This document shows positions 42,530 to 51,081 of a stretch of DNA of 64,000 nt, piece by piece. The stretch comes from CAVQBJ01 sp963710725. GTDB lineage: Bacteria > Actinomycetota > Thermoleophilia > Solirubrobacterales > Solirubrobacteraceae. The position numbers were made by a program, and so were the translations under genes. The DNA is taken from NCBI GenBank assembly GCA_963710725.1, contig CAVQBJ010000008.1, positions 1,054,001-1,118,000 on the forward strand. The letters run 5' to 3'. The first letter of the stretch is position 1; each line of letters begins with the position of its first letter. The notes below the pieces were generated by a model. The model saw only the letters and a program-made list of their open reading frames with translations, did not search any database and was not told the origin of the DNA.

Positions 42530-45406
42530 ATGTCCTCCGTCCAGACCTCGATCTCGAGGCTGATCGTTGTCCTGTCCGTCGTCCTCCTCGTGCCGGTGGC
42601 GACGGCTGCGGCCGACCAGTACGTGACGGTGCAGAACGGCGCCTGGTCGGCTCCCAGCACCTGGTCGGACCTGTCGGGCCCCGGCGGCGGGGTGCCCGGC
42701 CCGTCGGACGCGGCCACGATCGCAAACAACGTCACGCTGCCCGGCGCGACTGAGGTCGGGGCCGTGACAGTCGGTGGCGGCGGGTCGCTCGATCTCGAGG
42801 GCCACACCCTCACCGTCGATGGCAATTTTGCGCTCGGCGCCAACACACCGGCGACGTTGCAATCGAGCGGGAGCCAGGGCGCGGTCAGCGTCGCGGGTGG
42901 TTTTGGCGTGCTGGACGCGAGCGTGTCCGACGTCGACGTGACCGTGGCGAGCAGCAACGACAGCTCCCCCTCGACCGCGTTCGGCGCCGACTCGACATGG
43001 TCTGACTCCAGCCTCACCCAAACCGGGGGGATGTCCCTGCTCGATCCCGGGGAGGTCACGGGTCTTGACCCGACATTCGACGGCGTCGACGTGGTGGTCG
43101 CGGGCACGAGCGACCTTCCGGTCGTCTTCCCGGCGGGCATCACGCTGAGCGGCAGCGGTTCGTTGAACTTCGGGCCGGCCGGACCGGGCGCGACCAGCTC
43201 CCCGGCGATCCTGCAGCTCGGGAGCCTGAGCGCTTCGGGCAGCCAGACGGTGAACACCTTCTGGGACGGCTACGTGAGCGGCAGCCCAGCAGCCGGGGAT
43301 CTGGTCAACCTCGTCTCCGCGCCCTCGGCGTCGCTCGCCGGCCTGACGGCCACCTCGAACTCGAACACGACGTATGCGGCGAGCGGCGGGGTGCTGTCGG
43401 CGACGTACGCCGGACCGGTGCCGGCGCCGCTGTCCAACACGACGGCGCCGACGGTCAGCTCCAGCAACCCGGCGGCCGGGCAGGCCAAGCCGGGTGACAC
43501 GCTGACCTGTGCGAGCGGCACGTGGTCCCCGAGCTCCACGTACGTGTACGCATGGCAGCGCGGCGGCAGCGCGATCTCCGGCCAGACGGGCGGCACGTAC
43601 ACCGTGACGAGCGCCGACCTCGGAACGACGCTGAGCTGCGCCGTCACGGCGACGGCGGGCACGCAGTCGGCCACCGCCAAGGCGTCGAACTCGATCAACG
43701 TTCCCGCGGCCCCGACAATCGCCCTCGCCGGCCCGCCGGCGACGGTCACGACCACCTCGGCCTGGGCGCCCTACACGCTCGGCGCCGGCGACACCGTGAC
43801 CGGCTGCACGCTCGACAGCGTCGCGTTGACGTTGACGTCGTGCACGAGCCCGATCAGCCTCTCGGGCTACGCCGATGCATCCATGCACAAGCTCACCGTC
43901 ACGGCGAAGAACGCCGCCGGACTGACCACGACCGCGACCGCGCCGTTCGCGGTGCACCTCGCCCCTTCGCTCCTCGCGATCGGCAGCGGTCCCGGGCAAG
44001 GCTCACGCGTTGAGGTGGTCGATGCGCGAACGGGCGACACCGTGGCCGACTTCTCCGCCTTCGGGCCGTCCTACCAGGGCGGCGTGTCGGTCGCCTTCGG
44101 GGACCTCAACGGCGACGGAACTCAGGATCTCATCGTCGCCGGCGGCCATGGCGACCCCCCGGAGGTCAAGGTCATCGACGGAGCTCAGCTGAGCGAGCTT
44201 CAGAACGGCGAGCCGGTCCCAAGCTCCGCGGTGCTGGCCGACTTCTACGCATTGGATCCCAACTTCACCGGCGGCGTGTCCGTCGCCGCGGGCGACGTCG
44301 AGGGGAACGGACAGACCGATCTCGTCGTCGGCGCCGGCCCCGGCGGCGGCCCGCAGGTCGACGTCATCGACGGAGCCAAGCTGAACCAGCTTCAGCCCGA
44401 CGGGGGCACCCCAGGCTCGGTGACCGGTTCTGCGCTGCTAGAGAGCTTCTTCGCGTTCAGCCCCAACTTCACCGGCGGCGTGTCCGTCGCCGTGGCCGAC
44501 GTCGGCGCCACGCACGATCTGGTCGTCGGCGCGGGCGCGGGCGGCGGCCCGAGCGTGATCGTGTACGACGGCGCGACGCTGTCCGTGGTGGCGAATTTCA
44601 TGGCGTTCAGTCCCCAGTTCACCGGTGGCGTGTCCGTCGCCGCGGGCGACGTCTTGAACAACGGCACCCCCGACGTGGTGGTCGGGCCCGGGGCCGGCGG
44701 CGGGCCCCAGGTCGCGGTGTTCGAAATCCCCAGCCCTCAGAACGGCGGAGCGGCCCCCACTGACGTGGACAACTTCTTCGCGTACCGGCCGAACTTCGTC
44801 GGCGGTCTGAACGTGGCGGCGAGCTTCGGCGGCATCGCCACCGCACAGGGCCAAACTGGTAATGCCGCCGACTTCTGGGCGTACAACAGCGCGACGGGTT
44901 TGTTCAGCGATGTGGATGGCTCTTTGCCGTTCCCCAGCTCGAGCGGCGTCAGCGTCGCCCTCTCGCTGCCGGGGCCAGCCCCGTCGCCGACGTCGACGTC
45001 GATCACCGCCCAGGGAACGATCGGCTCAACGAGCACTAACGGAGTCTCCGCGAGCACAAAGGTCTCGTGTAGCGGGAGCCCCGGGACAACGTGCCACGAC
45101 ACGCTGACCCTTCAGTCTGGCGGGAGTGCCAGCCAGCCGACCACCAAGAACGCCCCCGACTTCGCGGCCACCGCGCGCAAGAAGCACAGGAAGGCGAGCC
45201 CGAAGCCCACCGTCCTCGGGAGGGCGAAGGCCACGATCCGCGCCGGTACGAGCAAGACTGTGACGATCTCGCTCAATCGGACAGGCCGGCGTCTGCTGGC
45301 CAAGCGTCACACGCTGAAGCTGAGGCTCGTCATCACCGTCTCCGGCCGGGCAACGGCCGGCCCGACCGTCGTCTTCAGGGCCAAGTCACCGAAGCAGCAC
45401 CACTGA
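42530..45406 (+). CDS. Secreted FG-GAP/VCBS beta-propeller surface protein
   Basis: A 958-residue exported protein. The ATG at 42530 lies 4 nt after GAGGGGG; an upstream in-frame ATG would add 42 Arg-rich residues and is unlikely. The signal peptide is LIVVLSVVLLVPVATAAA. An N-terminal parallel-beta or adhesin-like part (VQNGAWSAPSTWSDLSGPGG, LDLEGHTLTVDG) is followed by Ig-like segments, then an FG-GAP propeller (about residues 525-815) with Ca-type loops DLNGDGTQD and repeated FSPNFTGGVSVAAGDV. The C-terminus is a basic beta domain (SLNRTGRRLLAKRHTLKLRL). No anchor is seen. Likely a surface-binding protein; ligand unknown. The 205 bp upstream shows no feature beyond the ribosome site. Confidence 0.85.
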   Translation: MSSVQTSISRLIVVLSVVLLVPVATAAADQYVTVQNGAWSAPSTWSDLSGPGGGVPGPSDAATIANNVTLPGATEVGAVTVGGGGSLDLEGHTLTVDGNFALGANTPATLQSSGSQGAVSVAGGFGVLDASVSDVDVTVASSNDSSPSTAFGADSTWSDSSLTQTGGMSLLDPGEVTGLDPTFDGVDVVVAGTSDLPVVFPAGITLSGSGSLNFGPAGPGATSSPAILQLGSLSASGSQTVNTFWDGYVSGSPAAGDLVNLVSAPSASLAGLTATSNSNTTYAASGGVLSATYAGPVPAPLSNTTAPTVSSSNPAAGQAKPGDTLTCASGTWSPSSTYVYAWQRGGSAISGQTGGTYTVTSADLGTTLSCAVTATAGTQSATAKASNSINVPAAPTIALAGPPATVTTTSAWAPYTLGAGDTVTGCTLDSVALTLTSCTSPISLSGYADASMHKLTVTAKNAAGLTTTATAPFAVHLAPSLLAIGSGPGQGSRVEVVDARTGDTVADFSAFGPSYQGGVSVAFGDLNGDGTQDLIVAGGHGDPPEVKVIDGAQLSELQNGEPVPSSAVLADFYALDPNFTGGVSVAAGDVEGNGQTDLVVGAGPGGGPQVDVIDGAKLNQLQPDGGTPGSVTGSALLESFFAFSPNFTGGVSVAVADVGATHDLVVGAGAGGGPSVIVYDGATLSVVANFMAFSPQFTGGVSVAAGDVLNNGTPDVVVGPGAGGGPQVAVFEIPSPQNGGAAPTDVDNFFAYRPNFVGGLNVAASFGGIATAQGQTGNAADFWAYNSATGLFSDVDGSLPFPSSSGVSVALSLPGPAPSPTSTSITAQGTIGSTSTNGVSASTKVSCSGSPGTTCHDTLTLQSGGSASQPTTKNAPDFAATARKKHRKASPKPTVLGRAKATIRAGTSKTVTISLNRTGRRLLAKRHTLKLRLVITVSGRATAGPTVVFRAKSPKQHH

Positions 45407-45499
45407 GCCCCGCGACCGCGGCCCGCGTCCCCGCGGGCTCGTCATCCAGACAGGCGGCCTCACCGGGCCTACGAGGCATGGCAGCGTCCGCCTCATCAA

Positions 45500-45572
45500 C
45501 TGGGGAGCCAGGACTTGAACCCGGTCCCGGAGATCCAAAGTCTCCTGTGCTGGCCTGTTACACCACTCCCCA
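45500..45572 (-). tRNA. tRNA-Gln (anticodon UUG)
   Basis: The reverse strand folds as a cloverleaf: acceptor TGGGGAG/CTCCCCA with discriminator G, anticodon stem GGAGA/TCTCC around the loop CTTTGGA (anticodon TTG), and T arm CCGGG-TTCAAGT-CCTGG. CCA is not encoded. It lies 101 bp downstream of the WxL gene on the same strand. Confidence 0.95.
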
Positions 45573-45673
45573 AGGGTCCCGGCGAATCTACCAAGGCCCC
45601 GCGAACGGGCCCGGCTCTAGCTTTGCGGGCCCGTCGCGCCGCCGGGCCGCGTAAGCCAGGGCCCCAGGCCCGA

Positions 45674-46993
45674 CTACGGCCCGCTGCCGAGCGTGAAGAC
45701 GAGGTCGGCCTGGTAGGTCTCGCCGGCCGGGAGCACCTTCGTCGTCGTCGGCAGCCCCAGCGACAGGCTATTGGCGGCAAGGCCGCTCGTCGCCCACGGG
45801 CCCTTGCCGCCGCCCACCGCGGCGGCGGCGATCTCCGTCGCCGTGCCGGTGTCGAGCGCGCAGCCGCTCGCGCAGGAGAAGGCCGGCGCCGTGCCCGACC
45901 CACCGGTCGTCGACCACGAGGCTCCGGTCGTATCGAGGGTGAGCGATCCGGAGGGCAGCGACGCCCCCCCGGCAACGTAACCGACCGTCCCGCAACCGCC
46001 GCCGCTCGGGCAGTACTGCGCGAACACCGGGCTGTTGCCGGCCCCTGTGGCGCCCTGCACGGTGACGTTCCAGCCGCTGCCGCTGCCCGTGGTGTCGTCG
46101 ACATCGAAGTCGGGCATCTGCCCGGTGAGCGTCTGCGGAGTGCCGTTGAGCGTGACGCTGCCCATCGACGCCGGGAGCGTTGGCGCGGTGCCGAACGCGA
46201 GCTGCCCGGAGGCCGCCGGCGCGAAGTCCTCGATCGACCCACCCCAGTTGTCCGACGCGGACAGCGAGCTCGTGGGCGACAGCGCGCTCGTCGAGGTCGC
46301 CACCCAGTCCGCGTTGTAGCCGGTGATGTTCGGGCTGCCGCCGGAGGAGAGGTTGTCGAGCCGCGCGGTGAATCCCGCCGGGGTGCTCGTGATCGTCACG
46401 GTGCCCGACGACGTGTTGGCCTGCGCGCCGATCGTCACGAGGTCGCCGATCGCGGGCGTCAACGAGGAGCTGGGCAGGTCGGCGTAGGTGACGGTGCTGC
46501 CCGTTCCGGCGTAGTCGTCGAGCGAGATGAACGGGGTGGCGCTCGTGCCGACGTAGTCCATCATGCGCACCACTGCGTGCGACCCGGACGTGAACGTCAG
46601 CGAGTACGACGACGTGCTCACGTCGGCGGCCGTCGCCACGCGGTAGTCAAGCGTCGAGTACTCCGAGGAGTTGTACGGGTTCTGCACATTGTTCTGGGCC
46701 CCGCTGAAGGCCGGCGTGAGGATCGGGGTCCAGCCCGACGGCACCGTCACCGTGCCACCGTCGGCGTCGACGTCGAGGAGCAGCAGGTCGCCGACGGCGA
46801 TGCCCGACGGGGCGGTCAGCGACAGCGAGGTGCCGCTCGCGATCGTGGTTGAGGACATCGAGCGCAGATAGATCGTCGCCGCCGCCCCGGCCCGCGGCGG
46901 GCCTACCATCAGCAGTGCCGCGCATGCGAGCGCGAACACCAGCAGAGCCTTGGCGGGTCTGCGCGATTCCCGCCAAGGCGCGCCGACAGACAC
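45674..46993 (-). CDS. Secreted WxL-domain surface protein (larger paralogue)
   Basis: A 439-residue exported protein starting at a GTG after GGGAGAGGG. The signal peptide covers residues 1-37 (ALLVFALACAALLMVGPPRAGA). Residues ~38-270 form a separate beta domain (IYLRSMSSTTIASGTSLSLT, VPSGWTPILTPAFSGA). The last ~165 residues match the neighbour at 47003-47668 along their length: DFDVDDTTGSGSGWNVTVQG, FAQYCPSGGGC, and the end YQADLVFTLGSGP. This end matches the WxL-domain signature Y-xxx-L-x-W-x-L-xxx-P except that Trp is Phe. WxL domains attach non-covalently to the wall and to WxL-interacting proteins. It lies 9 bp after the smaller paralogue and is surely cotranscribed. Confidence 0.82.
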   Translation of the reverse strand: MSVGAPWRESRRPAKALLVFALACAALLMVGPPRAGAAATIYLRSMSSTTIASGTSLSLTAPSGIAVGDLLLLDVDADGGTVTVPSGWTPILTPAFSGAQNNVQNPYNSSEYSTLDYRVATAADVSTSSYSLTFTSGSHAVVRMMDYVGTSATPFISLDDYAGTGSTVTYADLPSSSLTPAIGDLVTIGAQANTSSGTVTITSTPAGFTARLDNLSSGGSPNITGYNADWVATSTSALSPTSSLSASDNWGGSIEDFAPAASGQLAFGTAPTLPASMGSVTLNGTPQTLTGQMPDFDVDDTTGSGSGWNVTVQGATGAGNSPVFAQYCPSGGGCGTVGYVAGGASLPSGSLTLDTTGASWSTTGGSGTAPAFSCASGCALDTGTATEIAAAAVGGGKGPWATSGLAANSLSLGLPTTTKVLPAGETYQADLVFTLGSGP

Positions 46994-47002
46994 GCCCTCT
47001 CC

Positions 47003-47668
47003 CTACGGACCGCTCGTCAGCGACCACACGAGGTCGACCCGATAGACCTCGTTCGTCTGCAGCAGCTTCAGGCTCGACGGCGTCGACAGCGCGAGGCTCG
47101 TTCCCGACCAGCTCTGGGTGTTCCAGGTGCCCATGCCGGCGTTGAGCGCGGCCGAGGCGACCTTCACCGGCGTGGCGCTGTCGACCGAGCAGCCGGAGCC
47201 GCACTGCAGCGTCGGCGCCGTCCCGGTCGTCCCGCCGCCCGCGGCGAAGCTGCCGCCGGTCGAGGTGAGGGTGAGCGAGTTCGCGGGCAGCGACGCCCCG
47301 CCGCCGACGTAGCCGGGACCCGAATCGGAGCCGCAGGTCGCGTTCGGGCAGTACTGGGCGAACACGGCGCTCAGGCCGCTTCCGCTGTGACCCTGGACCG
47401 TGACGTTCCAGCCCGAGCCGCTGCCGGTGGCGTCATCGACGCCGAAGTTCGTCATCGTGGCGTTGGAAGTCTGCGCGGCGCCGGTGAGCGTGATCGCGCC
47501 GAGCGACGGCAAGGCGGGCACGGTCGAGAAGGCCAGCGCACCGGCGCTCACGCTGAAGGAGGTGGAGTCGTTCTGCGTCTGCGCGAGCGCAGCAGGCGCC
47601 CCGCTGAGGGCGAGCATCGCCACCATCGTCGCCATCCCGGCGATCGTCCGGCATCTGGTGCCTATCAT
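47003..47668 (-). CDS. Secreted WxL-domain surface protein (smaller paralogue)
   Basis: A 221-residue exported protein, essentially a single WxL domain. The signal peptide ends at about residue 29 (MVAMLALSGAPAALAQ). The inner motif is NFGVDDATGSGSGWNVTVQG and the C-terminus YRVDLVWSLTSGP matches the family signature Y-xxx-L-x-W-x-L-xxx-P exactly (residues 209-221). Four cysteines (CPNATC, CGSGC) are shared in position with the larger paralogue and may form disulphides. It is the first gene of the pair, with AAGGGG before the ATG, and lies 160 bp after the WxL-interacting-protein gene. Confidence 0.82.
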   Translation of the reverse strand: MIGTRCRTIAGMATMVAMLALSGAPAALAQTQNDSTSFSVSAGALAFSTVPALPSLGAITLTGAAQTSNATMTNFGVDDATGSGSGWNVTVQGHSGSGLSAVFAQYCPNATCGSDSGPGYVGGGASLPANSLTLTSTGGSFAAGGGTTGTAPTLQCGSGCSVDSATPVKVASAALNAGMGTWNTQSWSGTSLALSTPSSLKLLQTNEVYRVDLVWSLTSGP

Positions 47669-47828
47669 CCTTGACCCCTTCCGTCGCGCAAGCGTTCTGA
47701 GTGGCCCGGCGGGGTGCCGCGCCTCCTCGGTCTCAGATCGCGCCGCTGATTGGGGGGACTATCGGCTCGGAGCGGCCGATACTTGATGGCAATGCAGCGA
47801 GAATCAACACTCTGCGAGGGCCTGCCGC

Positions 47829-49214
47829 CTACGCCGCTACGGCCACCGGCGCTCGGCAGGCGGCGATCAGTTCCTCCACACCGACCGGCATCGTCGCCGT
47901 GGCCACCGGCAGCACGCCGCTCGTCGTCAGGATGCCCTCCCGCGCGAGCGCGGCGCCGAGGTCGACGGCCAGCCCGGCGGCGGTCTGTGCGCCCGTGCCC
48001 GGCAGGAGCAGGACGACGCGCCCGGCCAGGTCGCAGAGGCGATCGGTGGCGCGGATCCGCTGACCCATGACCCTGTAGAAGCGGCGGCGGCCGCCGGGGG
48101 CGGCGATCTCGATCCGCATGAGGCTGACCGGATGGGTCTCGCTCGCCGTCGCCAGCGTCCGCTCGAGGTAGGCGCGCGCCGCGGCGCCGTGGAGCGGGCG
48201 TCGCCGGCGAAGCAGGAGCGCGAGGCCGCCGCCGGCCAGCAGGACCACGAGCGCCCCACCGACGAGCACCGTCGTGTCACTGCCGCCGCCCGAAGCCGGG
48301 CTCGCGACCAGGTAGCGCTGCTGAACGCTCGCCGCGGCGCGGCCGAAGACCACCGATGTGTCGAGGTGCGCGACGCCGCCGGCATAGCGCAGGGTGGCCT
48401 CGACCTGGTAGCGGGTGCCCTCGCTCGGCTCCTCGCCGGGGACGCCGATCGGATAGGCGATGGCGGTGCCGGTCACGAACGTCCCGGGGCCGAGCGGCAC
48501 CGAGGCCAGGACGCGCCCGTCGCGGGACACCGTCGCCTGGCCCTGGACGTTCTGGAGGATGACGTTCCCGCTGTTGCGGGCCAGCAGCAGGAACGTCAGC
48601 CGCGACGGATAGCGCACGACACGGGCACCGGTGAAGCTGATCGCCGGGAAGCGCGGGCCCGGGAGCTTCAGCTCGACGCCGATCGCGTAGCGGTCGATCT
48701 CGCCGATCGACATCCCGCCGGCAACGGACGTGACCCGCGTCGCACCGAGCGCCTCGACGCCGATGCCGCTGAGGTAGTCGCCGGGACGCGCCGACGCCGG
48801 CACCTGGACGGACACGCCGACGTACCGGGCCGCCCGCGGGGGGATCGTCAGGCGTCGATGCCCGAGGTGGGTCCACGAGCTGGGGCCGCGCGCGGACGCG
48901 ATGAGGGCGTAGGCGGAGCCGAGCGTGTTCGTCGTGAGGGCGTCGACCGGGTCGAGGCGCACGGTGATCGGCCCGCTGCCGGTGTTCACCACGGCCAGTG
49001 AGCCGATCACGGAGTGGCCGGCGCCGACATGGGCATCGAAGTAGGTCGAGGGCGAGCCGGACGTCGGATGCACCTGGACGACCACGCCCGGACCGCCGGC
49101 GCTCGCGCCGAGCGCAGTCGCGGGTCCGACCGCCGTCGCGAGCGCGATGAGGAAGGACGCGACCAGGAGCGCTCCGCGCCCCGCCCACCTCTCGTTCGTC
49201 ACCGCTCGTGCCAT
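47829..49214 (-). CDS. DUF916-type WxL-interacting protein with a C-terminal degenerate GGDEF-like domain
   Basis: A 461-residue membrane protein. A signal sequence (LLVASFLIALATAVGPATA, ~16-35) precedes an extracellular part that opens VVVQVHPTSGSPSTYFDAHV and continues GSLAVVNTGSGPITVRLDPV, DALTTNTLGSAY: the DUF916 (WxL-protein peptidoglycan-binding) pattern. A second beta domain follows (ARNSGNVILQNVQGQATVSR). One helix (315-335) ends in RRRR, so the last ~120 residues are cytoplasmic. That part runs VSLMRIEIAAPGG … GQRIRATDRLCDLAGRVVLL, LPGTGAQTAAGLAVDLGAAL … VGVEELIAACRAP, which aligns in outline with GGDEF domains, with DLAGRV in place of the GGDEF signature. It is likely inactive as a cyclase. 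The GGDEF relation is my inference. ATG 49214 preferred. Confidence 0.75.
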   Translation of the reverse strand: MARAVTNERWAGRGALLVASFLIALATAVGPATALGASAGGPGVVVQVHPTSGSPSTYFDAHVGAGHSVIGSLAVVNTGSGPITVRLDPVDALTTNTLGSAYALIASARGPSSWTHLGHRRLTIPPRAARYVGVSVQVPASARPGDYLSGIGVEALGATRVTSVAGGMSIGEIDRYAIGVELKLPGPRFPAISFTGARVVRYPSRLTFLLLARNSGNVILQNVQGQATVSRDGRVLASVPLGPGTFVTGTAIAYPIGVPGEEPSEGTRYQVEATLRYAGGVAHLDTSVVFGRAAASVQQRYLVASPASGGGSDTTVLVGGALVVLLAGGGLALLLRRRRPLHGAAARAYLERTLATASETHPVSLMRIEIAAPGGRRRFYRVMGQRIRATDRLCDLAGRVVLLLPGTGAQTAAGLAVDLGAALAREGILTTSGVLPVATATMPVGVEELIAACRAPVAVAA

Positions 49215-49428
49215 GCGTATCGTGCCGCCCCGCTCCGATTCCGGCAGGCCGGCGGCCCGCGGATCGAGGGCGTCCGTTGCAGGAGTGCTTCGGCAATCCC
49301 CGATGATCGCTTTAGCGCTGCGCTCAAGCATCGCGGCGCCAGGCCGATGCGCAACACATCGTGCTACACGCCCACGATCACCGAGGGTCGCCCCCAAGCG
49401 GGGTTGTCTGTCCGCGTGGGAGAACGGC

Positions 49429-51060
49429 ATGAGCAAGGCGCCGGGAGCGAGCGAGGTCACCGGCGACTTCGTCCCGCTCAGCGAGCGGATGGCGATGCTG
49501 CGCTGGTTCCGCGTGCTCGCCGGCGCCGCGGTGCTTGCCGCCTGGGCGGCGCTGCCACAGACGCGCGGCGCGCCCGAGCCGCTCGTGTTCGGCGTGACCG
49601 GCGCCTACATCGTGGCCATGCTGGCGGTCGAGATGCTGTGGCGCGCCTCGCGCCAGCGGGCGAGCTGGATCTTCGGCGTCGTCGTCATGTGCGACGCCGT
49701 CTACCTGGCCTGGGCGTCGTACGGAACCGCCGGCCTGAGCAGCCCGCTGCAGGCGCTACTGCTGTTGCAGCTCGTGACGGTGTCGCTGCTCGCCTCCTTC
49801 CGCACCGGCCTCAAGCTCGCGCTGTTCAGCTCGCTGCTGCTCGTGTGCGCGCTCTATGCCCAGGAGGCCGACGTGCTGCACGTGCTCGGCGGGCGCGCGC
49901 TTCCGTTCGGTGGCAGCGATTACCGGCTCGTCTGTGCACAGATCGCCATGTACTGGCTCGCGGCGCTCGTGACCGCGACGTTCGCCGCGGTCAACGAGCG
50001 CGAGCTCCGCCGGCGCCGCTACGACTTGGCCGCGCTGGCCCAGCTGGCCCGCCACCTCGAGGCGCTGCACGAGCCGGCGGAGATCGCCGAGCGAGTGCTC
50101 GCCGATGTCCAGGACACGTTCGGCTGCGAGCGCTCGATGCTGATCGAGCTCGGCGTCGGCGGCGGCGCCTGTCTGGCCGTGCGCGCCCTCGACGCCGCCG
50201 CCGAGATCCCCTGGCCGATCGCGCAGGCCGAGCTCGCCGGGAGCGCGCCGCGCCTGTCGCAGGCGCTCGACGGGGCCGGGACGGCGCTCATCCGCACTAC
50301 CGAGCACGATGCCGACGTCGTCCTTGCGGCCTTCGGCCCGCGCAGCCACCTGATCGTCATCCCGCTCAGCGCCGACGGCCAGACGGTCGGCGTGCTCATC
50401 GCCGAGCACGCCCTGCGCAGCGAGTCGCGCGTCGAGCGCCGCGTCGTCTCGATGCTCGAGAGCTTCGCCGCGCACGCCGCGCTCGCGCTCGCCAAGGCGC
50501 ACCTGATGCAGGAGGTCGCGGCGCTGGCGACGATCGACTCGCTCACGGGGCTGCCGAACCGGCGGCTGCTCGACGACGCGCTCGCCCGCGCCTGCGCGGA
50601 GGCGTTGCGCACCGACGCGCCGCTGAGCGTGCTGATGATCGACATCGACCACTTCAAGGCGCACAACGACCGCTTCGGGCACCAGTCCGGCGATGCGCTC
50701 CTGCGCCTGGTCGGCGCGTCGCTGCGCGACACCTCACGGGCCATGGACGTCGCCGCCCGCTTCGGCGGGGAGGAGTTCTGCGTCGTGATGCCCGGAGCGG
50801 ATCTCGCCACCGCGGCCGCCGCCGGCGAGCGGGTGCGAGCCGCGATCTCGCAGATCGCGGCCGAGCAGCCGGTGACCGCAAGCGTCGGCGTGGCCTGCGC
50901 GCCTGAGCACGGCCGCACCCCGACCGATCTCACCCGAGCCGCCGACGAGGCCCTCTACGCCGCCAAGCACGGCGGGCGCAACCGCGTCGAGCTCGCCGGC
51001 ATGCCGGCCGCGGTGCCCCCGGCCGCCGGCGCGGAGCTCGAGCGCCCCGACGCGGCCTGA
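49429..51060 (+). CDS. Membrane diguanylate cyclase with GAF domain
   Basis: A 543-residue protein. The ATG at 49429 follows GGGAG. About six transmembrane helices (residues ~20-195) are followed by a GAF-like domain (LAALAQLARHLEALHEPAEI … SMLIELGVGGGACLAVRALD) and a GGDEF domain (IDSLTGLPNRRLLDDALARA, MIDIDHFKAHNDRFGHQSGD) with the active motif RFGGEEF. A Pro/Ala tail ends the protein. It is divergent from the WxL-interacting protein gene (214 bp apart) and convergent with the second such gene (21 bp apart), so it sits inside the WxL locus on the other strand. It should make c-di-GMP. Confidence 0.9.
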   Translation: MSKAPGASEVTGDFVPLSERMAMLRWFRVLAGAAVLAAWAALPQTRGAPEPLVFGVTGAYIVAMLAVEMLWRASRQRASWIFGVVVMCDAVYLAWASYGTAGLSSPLQALLLLQLVTVSLLASFRTGLKLALFSSLLLVCALYAQEADVLHVLGGRALPFGGSDYRLVCAQIAMYWLAALVTATFAAVNERELRRRRYDLAALAQLARHLEALHEPAEIAERVLADVQDTFGCERSMLIELGVGGGACLAVRALDAAAEIPWPIAQAELAGSAPRLSQALDGAGTALIRTTEHDADVVLAAFGPRSHLIVIPLSADGQTVGVLIAEHALRSESRVERRVVSMLESFAAHAALALAKAHLMQEVAALATIDSLTGLPNRRLLDDALARACAEALRTDAPLSVLMIDIDHFKAHNDRFGHQSGDALLRLVGASLRDTSRAMDVAARFGGEEFCVVMPGADLATAAAAGERVRAAISQIAAEQPVTASVGVACAPEHGRTPTDLTRAADEALYAAKHGGRNRVELAGMPAAVPPAAGAELERPDAA

Positions 51061-51081
51061 ACGCGGCGAGCCGCCGCGGCC

